64,000 nt of DNA, from NCBI RefSeq assembly GCF_041146395.1, contig NC_091000.1:17061501-17125500 (forward strand), written 5' to 3'. This DNA is from Eulemur rufifrons (Eukaryota; Chordata; Mammalia; Primates; Lemuridae). Made by a program: the position numbers and the translations under genes. Shown piece by piece: positions 11,925 through 27,879 of the stretch. The notes beneath the pieces are model-generated. The model was not told where the DNA came from. It saw only the letters and a program-made list of their open reading frames with translations, and ran no database searches. Position 1 is the first letter of the stretch, and the number at the start of each line of letters is the position of its first letter.

Positions 11925-12055
11925 TAACATTTTTCCACTTATAATTTCTATACTATAATTCAATTCTTATACTATTATAATGTAACTTGTACAATAACAT
12001 ACTATACTATTATATATCAGTACATATATAATGGTATGTACTATTATAAACACAC
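11925..12055. repeat. AT-rich low-complexity with repeated 'actattata'
   Basis: Several copies of 'tactattata' and 'actataattc' variants occur, including a near-palindrome around 'agtacatatataatggtatgtac'. Confidence 0.6.
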
Positions 12056-12369
12056 AGAGTTGTATTTTTCTTCTAAATTGGTCTTGAGGTCTCTGTCGGG
12101 AGAATGGCTATACAAGTCTTGCTCTGCCCTGATGCGGCTTCAGGGAAGGTGGTCATGAATGTTTACGGTATACCTTTCACACAATGTGTCTACCTGGTGG
12201 ACAGCCTAATGCCTAAGTGTCCGACCATGACCAGGTGTCCCTCACAGGAAACTTGTTTATACTGGCAGATGACCTTGTGGCTCTTGTCTGACCTGTGTCC
12301 AGTTTATTCCTACCATGACAATCGCTCTCTAAGAGAGCCCTGACCGGAAGGAGACTTAGGTTCAGGTTG

Positions 12370-12925
12370 TGTCAGTCAGGTTAGACACAGAGGGGGCAGC
12401 ACCACAAAACACTTGTAATAACAGAAGCAGTGTATTACTTACAGATCCCAGAAAGAAGAGGGCAGGACCCCTCTCAGGGCCAATGGAAAGGGGGAGCCAT
12501 TAGGGACATGCATGCTCAACCCGGGGGTGGGGAGCAAGAGAGAGAGAGAGAGAGAGAGCACGTGCGCACACACCCAAGGGACCTGTGGGCCAAAGCCTTT
12601 ATTGGGGTCCAGGGCGTTACCCAAGCAGGTTTCCCTGGGGAGTTCTAATTGGTGGGTCTACAGCAAGTAGGCATGAGTTCCATGGAGTCACGCTGTGACT
12701 GAGAAGGGATCACCGTGGCATATCTATGTGTTCCATGCAGGGTGTGGGAGTCCATGAGGCAAGTCAGGTAGATTGTGCTGTATCTGTCTATCCCATAGGG
12801 GGTCCTGGTCACCAGGAGGCAGTTGTATAAGGCAAAGGTCTGGATCAAGCACCTTGAGGAACTGGGGAGAAGTAGGGAACTAGACACAGTGTTAAGACTG
12901 AGCCCTGCATCTGCTATCAGAAAGT
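12370..12925 (-). repeat. Candidate LTR-like element, antisense, with (GA)n
   Basis: The minus strand has an AATAAA (12603-12598), as expected for an LTR R region. A (GA)n run (about 12536-12558) and a sharply different, GC-richer composition set the block apart from its AT-rich flanks. Ends are not defined and the family is unknown, so this is tentative. Confidence 0.35.
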
Positions 12926-13235
12926 CCAACTTATATTCAAAATGGATGTCGAGGCAATATACAATTATAAGAATTCACTTCACATGCACACATTAGATAT
13001 TTACCATGTTAATGATGAGGAGCACAGATAATTGAGGTGTATTTTAAATTTTAGCTTTTAACCAGGGCATTGCTTGAATGGCTGTTTCTTTTATCCTAGG
13101 ACTTCTAATGCTAAGGCATTTATTCTTCCATGATGTAGGATCTTCCAAATAGTAAAACATTAAAGCTTAAATACAACATTTAAAATTATTAAGAACTAGC
13201 TAATTTTAAAATCTTAAGGGTGTCTTTCCCTCTCA

Positions 13236-13536
<301 letters not shown>

Positions 13537-14587
13537 AGATCACATTAACAATTAAGATTATGGTAGAATTAATGAACTCTACCTATTACTGACTCTGGTC
13601 AAGTTTATTTAGATATAATAACTTCTACTTGTGTGCATACAGTAAGAATATAATGACAAGATGTAATACATGTTGGTATAATAGCAGCTTCTATGTCTGT
13701 GTGTGGAGTGGGGATCCCAGCTGTGAACTCAAAGGGGGATCCCAGCCCGGCTGTGAACTAAAAGTTATACAGTTTCTACAGAAGACTGACAATTCCCATC
13801 CTCCCCACCCTGCCATTGGATTGTCAGGAGTCCTTGGGGAGCTTGGCTTGGAACAAATCCAGTCTCCCAAACATGCCCGGGCATGTTGGAACAATGTAAT
13901 ATTCCACTGCTTATAATTTAGTGTAGTTAATGGTGTGGGTGTCCTACATAACATAGGTATAAAAGAGAAAGATTTTTCTTCCATTTTTTTCAGTAGATCT
14001 TTTATTTTCATGTTTGTCTCTTTGTGTGGCTAACAAATTAGAAATTCCTATAAGCCCTAATATGGAAAATGAGTTTCCTGTTGGCCTAGTTTCCTTAGTA
14101 TTTTATATTAATGATTTAATCTTGTATTCCATCCTTTTAATTTATTCTTTTAATTCTGGAACCTGGTGCTTATTGAATCATCTAACTACTAGCAAGTACT
14201 TTTGAAGTATAATACCACAAAGAGACAGACCAGAGGAAGGCATTACACAAAGGATTTCCTGTTTATACATTTGCAAAATACAATAAGATTAAATGATTAA
14301 ATGTGACAGATGTAATAGATCTAAATAATGCACTCAGTAAATGTTTCTGCGTAAATGTGCTGGGCAGCTTCCTCCAATGTCTGACTCAGAGGAAAACATT
14401 CTAGTGCATTCGCACACACAGAGAAGGAATCCAGACTGACGGTAGCTGGATGTAATTGCTGATGTCTATTGGGAAAGAAGTGGCAGTGTTAATATTTCCA
14501 TTAAGATGATTTCATCCAAAATTTGATACTGGGATGACAAAATTTTTAAATGACATCATATTACACCATCAAATTATCCCATAACAC
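13537..14587. other. Intergenic; small tandem duplication inside
   Basis: Mostly AT-rich DNA without genes. At about 13711-13763 a unit of 25-30 bp ('ggggatcccagc...gtgaact') is present twice in tandem. Both strands have open frames here, which looks like chance. Confidence 0.45.
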
Positions 14588-14589
14588 TA

Positions 14590-16939
14590 CAGGCATACCT
14601 CAGAGGTTTTATAGACTCAGTTCCAGATCTCAAAAAAGAAAATATTGCAGTAGAGAGAATATCACAATAAAGTGAGTCACATGAACTTTTTGGTTTCTCA
14701 GTGCATGTAAAAGTTATGTTCACACTATACAGTAGTGTATTAAGTATGAAATAGCATTATGTCTAAAAAAACAATGTAGATACCTTAATTTAAAATTACT
14801 TTACTGATAAAAATGCTGATCTGAGCCTTGAGCGAGTCCTAATGTTTTTGCTGGTGAAGCCTTGCTTCGATGCTGATGGCTGCTGACTGATCAGGGTGGT
14901 TTGCTGCATTGACTGATTCTCCCTTTTATGAAAGAATTGTATGTAGCATATGGTACTGTTTGATAGCATTTTACCCACTACAGAACTTCTTTCAAAATTG
15001 GAGGCATTCCTCTCAAACCCTGCCACTGCTATATCAACTAAGTTAATGATGTAATGTTCTAAATCCTTTGTTGTCATTTCAACAGTGTTCACAGCATCTT
15101 CACCAGGAGTAGATTCCATCTCAAGAAACCACTCTCTGCACATCCATAACGAGCAACTTCTCATTTGTTCAAGTTTGATCATGAGATTGCAGCAATTTAA
15201 TCACATCTTTAGGCTCCACTTCTAGTTCTAGTTCTCTTGCTGTTTTCACCCCATCATCAGTTACTTCCTCCACTGAAGTATTGAACCTCTCAAAGTCATC
15301 CATGAAGGTTGGAATCAATGTCTTCCAAACTCCTAGTAATTGCTGATATTTTGACCTCCTTCTGTGAATCACAAATATTCTTAATGGCATCTAGAATGGT
15401 GAGTACTTTCTAAATGTTTTCAATTTACTTTTCCTAGAGCCATCAGAGGAATCGCTATGTCAGCTATCACCTTATGAAATTTATTTCTTAAGCAGTAAGA
15501 CTTGAAAGTCAAAATTACTCCTTGACACATGGCCTGCAGAATAGATGTTGTTAGTAGGCATGAAAACAACATTAATCTTCTTGTACATCTCTGTCAGAGG
15601 TCTTGGGTGACTAGGTGCATTGTCAATGATCTCTTAAAAGGAATCATCTTTTTTGAAGCAGTAGGTCTCAACTGCAGGCTTAAAATATTCTGTAAGCCAT
15701 GCTATAAATATATGTGCTGTCATCCAGGCTTAGTGTTTCCATTTATAGAGCACAGAGTGGATCTAACATAATTCTTAAGGGCCCTAGAATTTTCAAAATG
15801 GTAAATGACCAATGGCTTCAACTTAAAGTCACCAGCTGGAATATATTAGCCCCTAACAAGAGAGTCAGCCTGTTCTTTGAAGCTTTGAAGTCAGCTTTGA
15901 CTTCTCCTCTCTAGCTATGCAAATCCCCTATGGCATCTTCTTCTAGTAGAAAGCGGGTTCATTTACATTGAAAATATATTGGTTACTGTTGCCACTTTCC
16001 TCAATGATCTTAGCTAGATCTTCTTGATAACTTGCTTAGCTTCTCCATCAGCATTTGCTGCTTCACCTTACACTTTTATGTTACAGAAAAGGCCTGTTTC
16101 CTTAAATCTTATGAAGCAAACTCTGCAAGCTTCCAATTTTTTTCTGCAGCTTTCTCACCTTTCTCAGCCTTCATAGAATTGAAGAGAGTTAGGGCCTTAC
16201 TCTGGATTAGGCTTTTGCTTAAGAGAATGCTGTGGCTAGTTTGATCCTTCTATCCAGACTATTTAGCTTTTGGCATATCAGCAATTAGGCTGTTTTGCTT
16301 TCTTATCATTTATGTGTTCACTGGAGTAGCACTTTCAATTTCCTTCAAGAAAATGTTTCCTTTGCATTCACAATTTGGCTAACTCTTTGGCACAAGAGGC
16401 CTCGTTTCAGCCCATCTTGGCTTTTGACATCCCTTGTTCACTAATCTTAATCATTTCTAGCTTTTGATTTAAAATGAGAGCTGTGCAACTCTTCCTTTCA
16501 CTTGAACACTTAGGGGCCATTGCAGAATTATTAATTAGCCTAATTTTATATTGTTGTATCTTAGGGAATAGGGAGACCTGAAGAGAGGGGAAGAGATGGG
16601 GGAACAGTCACTCGGTGGGGCAGTCAGAACACACACAACATTTATAGATTAAGTTCACTGTCTCATACAGGCATGGTTTGTGGCATCCCAAAACAATTAC
16701 AATAGTAATATCAAGAATCACTGACCATAGAACACTGTACCAGATATAATAATGAAAAAGTTTGAAATATTGTGAGAATTACCAAAATGTGACACAGAGA
16801 CAGGAAGTGAGCACGTGTTGTTGGAAAAATGGTGCTGATAGACTTGCTCGATGCAGGTTGCCACAAACCTTCAATTTGTGAAAAATGCAATATCTGTGAA
16901 GCACAATAAAGCAAAGTGTAATAAAATGAGATATGTCTG
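14590..16939 (-). mobile_element. Tigger1 (pogo-type) DNA transposon, near full length
   Basis: The left end 'caggcatacctc' (14590) and right end 'gagatatgtctg' (16928-16939) are inverted repeats. Both are flanked by TA (14588-14589 and 16940-16941), the pogo target site. The length of 2350 bp compares with about 2.4 kb for Tigger1. The transposase lies on the minus strand. It is a fossil from before primate radiation and is not active. Confidence 0.93.
14796..16520 (-). pseudogene. Tigger1 transposase pseudogene (pogo/CENP-B-like, DDE)
   Basis: In the family this gene encodes a transposase with an N-terminal helix-turn-helix DNA-binding part and a DDE catalytic domain that moves the element by cut-and-paste. 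Here the likely start codon is the minus-strand ATG at 16520-16518. The frame is broken repeatedly, and only short pieces stay open: 15169-15390 and 14796-15182 hold the acidic C-terminal part. Those two pieces overlap in different frames, showing a frameshift near 15175. The C-terminal end is also out of frame, running on to a stop at 14796. No product is expected. Confidence 0.88.
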
Positions 16940-16941
16940 TA

Positions 16942-19866
16942 TTCAGTTTCTCTGTCCTGGTAACTTCAACTTCAATTTTCTGTTCTGTTTTACCATGATT
17001 TTTTGAAAATAAACATGCAAGAAAATCACCAAAAATAAACTGCCATCATTTTCCATTTTTCTAACTTCAAGGAGGTGCTGACTGCTCCCTTTTTTTTTTT
17101 TTTTTACAGTGTTTCTAATGTACCAGAGGGGATTTTCTGATTCTTAAAAGTTATAACAATACCTGAAATTTCAGTATTTTTGTCTTTTTTCTCTAAATCA
17201 CAAATTAATCTTTTGTACCTTCCTCAAGAATTACTGATAGTTTGTATTCTGATTAAGACAGTAATATCTATGCACAAAAAAATGAAAGAAAGATAGTGTT
17301 CAGACCCATTATCAGGAAAAAAGAAAAAGGAGAAATCTACATTTTCTTTTTTCCCCTATTTCTATAGTAAATATGGCAAGAAGTTCCTTAACGCCTTTAG
17401 AGAAGAAAAAGAAAAGTGAAGTTAAAAAAAAGCAAAAAAAATGGATGCTGCTCAAGCTCAGAAGATTCTTGACTTTGATGAAGTTGTAATATAAACAGTT
17501 TAGGGGAAAATGAGATTTAAAAGCAATTTTAAATGTTGGAAAGCAAGGAGCATTTCCGTAAGACTACTTTTGGAGTATGTACCTATGCCAGTTCCATCAC
17601 GAGTCCCTTAGCCTACCTGGACTATTCTTAAGGTTGGTGGGGGAACTTGTTACCAAATGAACATTTTATATGTATTTCCCAGCTAATTATTTTTCTTCTT
17701 GCCTTATTGCAAAATTTAACAAGTTATTTCTTCTAGTTTCCACATTTGAAACCCTTTCTAGTAAATATGATTGTTTTAAAGATAAAAAAGAAACTATATA
17801 AAAATTATTTTAAGTATACAAAGAATCATATAAATATAAGCTGAATATTGTTATGAAACCCACATTGTGATACGTAACTTTTCTCCTTTGTTTTAATTTT
17901 TCTCCTTTATCCCATACTATTTTTTTAATAATCAAAACTGCTATGTTGAAATTAAAATGTTATTCAGTTAGGTTGAAAATATTAAAGATTTTTGGTTTTG
18001 GTTTTCAGTAAAACTAACAAAAATGCTCTACATTACAAATTTTCACTCTAGATTGAGGCTGGTGTGTTTAAAAAACGATGAGAAATCACAATCTAAATAT
18101 CCCATTTTCTAAAAAGTAGTTTTTCTCCCGTTTTCAATGCTTAATGAGCCGCTTCTTTGTTCTTGTTGTTGTCATCAAAACTGCCACAAAATTAAAATTC
18201 TGTAGAATGGTAAACATCCCTCAGGAATCTCATTTTTTACTTGAAGGTAATTCAAGCTGTTACAAATGTCATTTAATGCGAAACAAAACAGTGGCCATGA
18301 TGAATTACCTTCTTAGCGTTTATAAACAAAAATCTCTTTTGGGGAACAGGGTGTGTGTAAAAGATGGTAAAGAAAACAAGAACAAATTGTCAGATGTCTG
18401 CACGAACAGGGAGTGTGGTCCGTGTTTGGCTTGTGTCGCAGTCCTAGGGGGCTCTGCTTAGAGGAGCTGCTGCATGCAGCAAGCCCATGGTTTGTGTATT
18501 AAACATGTGAAAAGGAAAAGCCAACACCTGAAATGTAGTCAACGTCTAGTAATCTGCATGCTTATGAGATTTTTTTTCCCTAGTTTATCAAAAAATGTTT
18601 CACATCAGTCTGGAGTTCTGTCTTACTCCTATGCTGCTTTCCCTGACCATTGTCTCATTTTTTATTATTAGCCTAAGTAAAAATAAGAAGGAAAGAAGAA
18701 AACCCATTTGTTTTTAAACCAGAATGCATTGCAAAGAAAAAAAAGATTTGGGGGTTAGCTATAGTTCATGTCTTTAGGATGGATAATCACAAAGACTCCT
18801 AGGTCAGAGAATACTAAACAAAACAGAGACACATGCACAAAACAGACCTATTTCACTGTTCATCATTGGTTCTTAGTCTATCCTCACTCGGTTTTTGCTT
18901 ATATGAAGGAAACCAACGTGGAAGAGCCAATGCCAATAAAAGAATGTTCTACATTCTTCATAATATCCTTTCCTTTAAAGATCCTTTTTAGTCATTTTGT
19001 TCCTTTCACCTTTAAAAATTCATCAAGTTGAACTTACTCTTGAATCCACATTGAGGTCAAGTGTTGACATTATATAATGATTCATTATCTAATGATTCTT
19101 TTAAATGGCTTTTTCTTTATGCCTTGCTCTTTCCTTGACTGCCTGCTTTGAGTAGGTATTAAAGAGGGAGGCACTTGCATAGGAATTGAGATAAAGACTT
19201 TTAAATGGCACAATCTCCATATTTTATGACAAAGGTTTTATTTTTTGTGGGTAATTATTTTTAATACTAAAAATTTTCCATAATACCAGTGCCTTCTCAT
19301 TCTTTTTAATTCTCATTTAAGGGATGAGTATTTTGAAATATGTTACATAAAAGAAATGGAAAGATTTTTTGAAAAAGTAAAAAGTTATTGCGTATGTGAT
19401 ACAAAACCCCTGCATTTCTATTCATCATTTGTTGTATTAAATTGAATGTGCAATCATTGACACTAATAGGAAACACTTGGTTTGAAATTTTTTATTGATT
19501 TTAACTAAAGCCCACTTGCCTCTATTATACTTACATTTTTAAAGACCATATGTAATAAGCCAGAAAAGTGTGTTTTAGATTGAATTATAAAATTACATCA
19601 TTTAATAAAAATAAAACACATAGAAGCCTAGAAGAAAAGAAATAGAATATGAACTAATGTAAAAAAAAAGTATTAAATCAGTTTTGTCATAGTGACAAAC
19701 AAAAATAGCAATTCAGGGCTAAATTTGGATCACTCGTCAAATTGTATGCATCTTGAATTCATCTGTGCTGTGGAAGTTAATTCAGTTCTTCAAATATGTG
19801 TGAAATATGTTTGTGAGTGTGAATACATCATGCATCACTTCACAACAGGAATCTATTCTGAGAAAT
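16942..19866. other. Intergenic, mostly unassigned
   Basis: AT-rich DNA with a poly-T run near 17092-17105. A Lys-rich short open stretch at about 17375-17490 was considered and rejected as a gene. No CpG cluster, structural RNA or clear repeat was recognised. Confidence 0.35.
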
Positions 19867-19867
19867 G

Positions 19868-19921
19868 TAATATATTAGACTAATATATTAGTCTGTAATT
19901 AGTCTAATATATTAGTCTAGA
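19868..19921. repeat. Clustered palindromes around 'ctaatatattag'
   Basis: 'agactaatatattagtct' (19877-19894) is a perfect 18-bp palindrome. The same core recurs at 19902-19918, so the segment is a direct repeat of a palindrome. It abuts the next LTR-like element. Confidence 0.85.
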
Positions 19922-20180
19922 GTTCAGAACCAATAGGAGATTATATGTATGTGTGTATGTGTGTGTGTGTATATGTATATATATATGAGAGAGAGAGAGA
20001 GGAGAGGGAGAGAGTGATTTATAAGAGGAATTGGTTCACATGATTATGAGTCTGAGAAGTCCCATGATCTGCATGGTTTTCCTTGACCCCAGAGTCCCTA
20101 GGTGCAGAGGTGGGATTGGGACAAGCAGATAAAACTGACATTGTCCACACAAGCTAGGAAGCTAGGATTTCTCTGTGTGG
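19919..20180 (+). repeat. LTR-like repeat fragment with (TG)n/(GA)n
   Basis: 'gttcagaaccaataggaga', then a TG/TA/GA microsatellite, then 'ataagaggaattggttcaca' and 'tgattatgagtctgagaag' match the same end of the element seen at 62467-62900. Confidence 0.5.
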
Positions 20181-23109
<2,929 letters not shown>

Positions 23110-24950
23110 GTTTTCTTTTGTGTTGGTTTTTGGACAGCTCTTCTGGTCTTTGTATTTTGATTGGAAACTAGAAACAATGCCAATAACATGCATGCTGTAA
23201 AAAAGTTGAAGTTGATTGAGAGGAGAAAAGGCTTTCTAGGTATAGTGGGTTCAATACTTCATAAGCCACAATAGCTGGTGTGAAGAAATATAACATTTAA
23301 AATTTTTCTGTAACTAAATCTAGTCTTTATCTTTCACTTGATGTCTCAAAACATAATTGAGCTAGCTCCAGATAAATTCAATCATTTCAGTGTGTTTCTT
23401 AGTTATTTCAAATTTAAACCTGGTCAGTCATTCAAGAATTTTCCCCAACTCCTCATTCCCCCAAAGTAGTAGCAGTGTTTGGGAAAGTGTCTTCGGTCAG
23501 ATTCCTTGACTGCAGAGCCTGAGATGGGGATTCTTATGCAGTGATTGATTGAGGGAGTGTTCTCAGCAGAAAGCCGTAAAGAAATGAAGGAAGTAGGATA
23601 CTTCAGGGAGCCCAGGATGCGATTGACCCTACTGGGGCACGGGGCCAGGTTTTTGTGCCCCGTATCAGTCAGCCACTGGTTCCCAGGGAGGATAACCCCC
23701 AAGTAGTTCTGGGCAGTGCCCAGGTGAGGGTAGTTCCCTGGAGAAGGATAGCCCTGTGAGCTAGTATCAGCCAACACTCACAACAGCTGGTGATGGGTGT
23801 GCTGCTCAAATAAAGGGAATGGAATGGGACCAACAGTGCTACTAGAAGGAGCTTTCAGGATATCCAGGCATTGGGCCAGTGTCCTGAGTACTTGTGTTGC
23901 AGATTCGTCTGCCCGCCACCAGCCAACTGGACATAAGAGGTGAGTGTTGGTGAAGGAAAAGTGCCGGCAGCCTGAGGAGATGGTGGACTATTGTTTCAAA
24001 GACCATCTCATCTTTCTCTGCTTACCAAGCAACTTAGAAAGGGAAGGGGTAAAGGAGGTTGGTGACAGAAAGCAAGCTTTGTGCAAGTCATCATGACTTG
24101 CTCAATGGTTATCACCAGATGATAGGTTGTCTGGTGAATTTTGTCATCAGCAGCCTATTCCAGACTCTGGATCTGTTTTTTCCTCAAGGTCATTTTCTAA
24201 TCTTGTGCCAGAAAGCTGGGTAAGCAGGCAGCAGGTTAATGCTAAACGTTTAAGATGGAACAAACAGAAAGCACACTGGGAGCAAAATGGCTTCCCTTTA
24301 GCCAGCCTGGTGTTAGAGTCTGAATGGCCCTTGGGTGCACCGACACTAGGTCTTCTACCACTGTGCCACCCAGGGGTCTCCATTTACCAGCAGTTATCAA
24401 CACTGGTGCTGCACAGTTGTGCCAGCCCCTTTGGTCCACGGGTGGCCATCATCAACTGAGACCTAACTGAAAACACCTTTGTAGCCAATGCTGTCGCACC
24501 TCTGATCCCAGCCTTGAGGCCCCTCCAGGCAAGCTTCCTCTCCCTCCTCCCTCCGCCCTTCCTTGGAACCTTCTCAACCCTCTCAGAGCCTAGAAACCTC
24601 TGACTGCTGGGTCAGACCTTGGACCTTGCTGGGTAAACAAAGCGTGTGAGGCTCCACAAGGGTCTGTGTGGGTCTTCCGCGGGTTACACCCAGCCCTGAG
24701 GCTCCCTCAGCCATGGAATTATGAAAACTTTTCAGGAGATTCTCTTCTGGTGTCCTCCAGGGTTTGAAGGAAACAGATGTGCCTCTTCTCAAACTTGTAT
24801 GTGCCAGCTGCTTCCACTGAGTCGCTGTCCTCCCTCTGCCTGGGCGAGCTTCTCAAGTCTCTGGGCTGGTGCTGCTTCATTTAGTTTCTTTACAGTTGAG
24901 GAGTGAACTCTGATCTTTTCTTCTCTTGCCCAAATTCCTTTCTAAGAGGC
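23110..24950. other. Intergenic, unassigned
   Basis: Mixed DNA. 23480-23950 has higher GC and may be an eroded LTR, but no consensus was secured. Open frames here are short and lack domains. Confidence 0.3.
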
Positions 24951-25388
24951 CATGCCTACAAATGATAAAATCTCATTAAACAGGCTTTTATTAACCCTGA
25001 ATAGTGTGGGTTAACTTTCCAACCTGATTCATTCCCCCCTCCCCCGCCTTAAGCATTCCTCTCTACTGACTCCCAGTCTTACAAGCTGAACTCTTTCAAC
25101 CAATTGCCAACTAAAGAATCCCTAAAACCCACCCATGACTTGTAAGCCCCCGCATCAGGATGTCCTACCTTCTGGGGCGGAACCAATGTATACCTTCCAT
25201 GCACTGATGTATGATTTTACCTGTCATTCCTGTCTCCGTGAATGTATAAAACCAAACTGTAGCCCAGCTATGGGCGCATTTTCTCAAGACTTCTAGAGGT
25301 CACGTTCCCCAGGCTACAGCTGCACGTATTTGGCTCAGAATAAACCTCCTTAAATTACAAAGTTTGGAGTTTTCTCCCATTTTAACAC
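24951..25388 (+). repeat. Solo LTR of an old endogenous retrovirus (ERV1-like)
   Basis: In order on the + strand: a GC-poor U3-like part, a TATA box (TATAAA at 25245-25250) after 'ccgtgaatg', then 'tggctcagaataaacctcc' with AATAAA at 25339-25344, and an end near 'tttctcccattttaacaca'. These are the promoter and polyadenylation signals of an LTR. No gag, pol or env sequence is attached. The left boundary is approximate. Confidence 0.65.
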
Positions 25389-25659
25389 AGTGTGTTGTGA
25401 GGGTTAAACTTCATGCCTGGGGATTTTTCTATGGACACTTTAAACTTTTGGAACTAAAACAAACCTTTTCTCTTTCAGCAGCCTTGATTTTTTTTTTTTT
25501 CTTTCATAACTATTGTCTCAGCTGTGGGTTTCAAAAATTTATTCTTGAAACACAAAAGCTGAACAATAACTATGTCTTTCTTTTTGCATTCCTGCTTTAA
25601 TAATTCTAATCCTCCCAGAGGCAACAAATGCCTCCGACTAGAGCCTCAGAAACAAGCAG

Positions 25660-25905
25660 GTTTTCAGGAGCGCGCAGACCCCTGCCGCAGACAGGAGTGC
25701 AGGGCAAGTGCAGGCCCCATCGTGGGGGCGGCTGAAGGATGGGACGTTCACAGAGGGCGAAGGGTGCCAGGAAGGCGAAGGGGAAATAAACGTGGGATGA
25801 GAGGTTGGAGAGGTTTCAGTTTCAGGCTCGTTAGGGGAACCCTAGATCACTCCGCCTCCGCGGCCCGCCCTGCACAGGGCATGTCAGGACTTGCAGGAGC
25901 CGGAC
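25660..25905. promoter_or_regulatory. Small CpG-rich patch, candidate regulatory element
   Basis: By eye there are about 15 CpGs in roughly 240 bp at about 60% GC, in a region where CpG is otherwise very rare. It has GC-box-like 'gggggcgg' (25725-25732) and 'cggcccgccc' (25861-25870). An open frame of 139 codons crosses it but shows no domain. It could be the promoter of an unannotated non-coding RNA, or a GC-rich repeat remnant. Confidence 0.4.
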
Positions 25906-26459
25906 CCCATAGGAGAGAATGGCATGGAGACAAACCACTTAAAATTTATTCAAGATATTCTAAATACGTAGCAATGAAAATGTTGGCCTAGGTCCAGGTG
26001 TACCAACAAATATCCCAAAATGTCTACTACTGGAGAATTTTGAAAACAAAAGAATTCGGTTCAAAAATGTATCTGACAACTAAATAAAAAGAGTAATAGG
26101 GAACTGGTAAAAGGAAAATATTATTTTCCTTCATTCTAGGGAACACCTATAAAGATGGAATATTATTCTGGTTTAAAAAAATAGAATTAGTGGCATGACT
26201 GCAAACGGGTTTAGTAATTTAAATGAAAAGTACGACTATCCAGTGTGTTATGGAAACTCACCAGAGTAAACTGAGGCTTGGCCACATAATCCCCCCTTTG
26301 GCTCCAGTTATTTGAGTCAAAGAAACTTCTGTGAACTTTTTTTGGCAAGCATTTTTGTCTGTTTATAAATAAGTGTTCAGAGTTGGTTTTTTCACCTTTT
26401 TGGCCTTTTAATTAATAATAACTCATTATCAGTCAATCATCTCTGGATTGGTTTGTAGT
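25906..26459. other. Intergenic, nothing recognised
   Basis: AT-rich, no gene, CpG cluster or clear repeat. Confidence 0.35.
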
Positions 26460-26760
26460 TGGTACTCATAATGTTAACATTTACCGAGTGCTTATATGCA
26501 CTTTAGATATAACTCATTTAATTAATAACTCACAATAACTCTGGGAGATGGATATTGTAAGTATTCCCATTTTACAACTGAGGAAACTGAAGAAAATTTA
26601 AACATTGTGTACCACATACTAAGTGTTTTGTCTGTAGTATCTCACGTATTCCTTTAAAAAATAGCTTGAGGTTCTATTATTTTTCCCCATTTTATAGTTG
26701 AGGAAATTAAAACTCAAAGAGGAAGATTTGTTTTAAGTTCACACAACTTTACGTGATGAA
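26460..26760 (+). repeat. Two MIR fragments in tandem
   Basis: 'atttaccgagtgcttatatg' to 'cccattttacaactgagg' is one MIR. A second copy of the same core follows at about 26610-26750 ('ccattttatagttgaggaaa'). Confidence 0.65.
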
Positions 26761-26809
26761 GGAAGAATTTTAAACGAAATGTACCTAATACTCAAATTCC
26801 TTGTCATAT

Positions 26810-27055
26810 AATGTTAAAAAGCTAGAAATAATCTATATATCCAATAACAAGTAATTAGTTCAATAGATTAATGGTACAGCCACACAATGGAATATTATGC
26901 AACTGTCAAAAATGATGTTGAAGATATACCATATTGATCTTTTAAAACAAAATTTTCAGCTAAAAAAACAGATAACAATATGCACAATATAATTTCATTT
27001 TAAAATACATAAACAGATAAACACGTTTATGCTTTCCTAAAAAGGAATATGGAAG
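26810..27055 (+). repeat. L1M 3' fragment, sense
   Basis: 'cacaatggaatattatgcaac' with flanking 'taatctatatatccaataac' is the L1M 3' sense block. Confidence 0.6.
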
Positions 27056-27879
27056 CAAATTAAAACTTTTTGACTGTTGTTCAAAAATTATTAAGAATTT
27101 TAAAATGACAACAGCAAAGCATTAAACCTTCCGAGCACAGGCCCTGTGCAACTGCACAAGACACACACCTGGGAAGTGGACCCTGACAGGAACTACTCTT
27201 TATGTTCTTCTTTTTGTTTGGCAGTGTTGCATTGCTTGTAGGTCTTGCTTTGAAAAAATGGTAAACAAAATAAGCAATCAAAGAAAGGGTATCAAATGTG
27301 GTAGTGGGAGTTTTGGAATATATACGTACAAATATAGATATATATATACATAAACATGTAAATAGACATTTTTTTTTCTCATTGCCTTTCTTTCTTTCTT
27401 GCCTAAATAATTTGGGCCTGGGGAGTGGGGTTAGTGGCCCAGCACAAGAAGGTGAAGCCTAAAAGAGATGAGAAAGGCCTCTGTATAGAGTGGGGGTGGC
27501 AGTGGTAACATGGCGTGAGGACAGTGGCAGCATGGCATGAGGAGACCGAGTCAGATAAGGAAAGCATGCAGACAGGGGCAGCTGCCTGCCATGGGGTGTG
27601 GAGGCAGAGTAAGGTGAGGAAGATGCCCACTCAGGGAGCAGAGATGGAGCACGTTGGGGTTGACCAATAAACAAATATATTGAAGTCATGGGAACCAGAT
27701 TTCTCATTGTTAGAAAAAGAGTTACAAATATGGTAAGGGAGAAAACTGGATAAATCCTGCAGTGTGTAAGATTAGAATTGGGTATATCAGTGGTTTTGTG
27801 TTTTCCACCGTATATGTATATGTGTGTGTGCGCACACATACGTATTTGTAGATATATAATCCCCCGGCTCTTTCCATTG
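27056..27879. other. Intergenic with AT microsatellite
   Basis: A TA-rich microsatellite lies at about 27315-27365. The segment 27415-27650 is G-rich on the + strand with repeated 'gtggcag..ggcatg' units. No gene is supported. Confidence 0.4.

Noticed and set aside
17375..17490. Lys-rich short frame that looks like a retrocopy tail of a basic protein
   Set aside because: It is driven by A-runs, the frame changes, and I could not match it to any known protein. No target duplication or poly-A end was found.
25572..25991. 139-codon open frame over the CpG-rich patch
   Set aside because: Arg/Gly/Ala-rich composition follows from GC content, the upstream part is plain AT-rich DNA, and no domain or splice context was seen.
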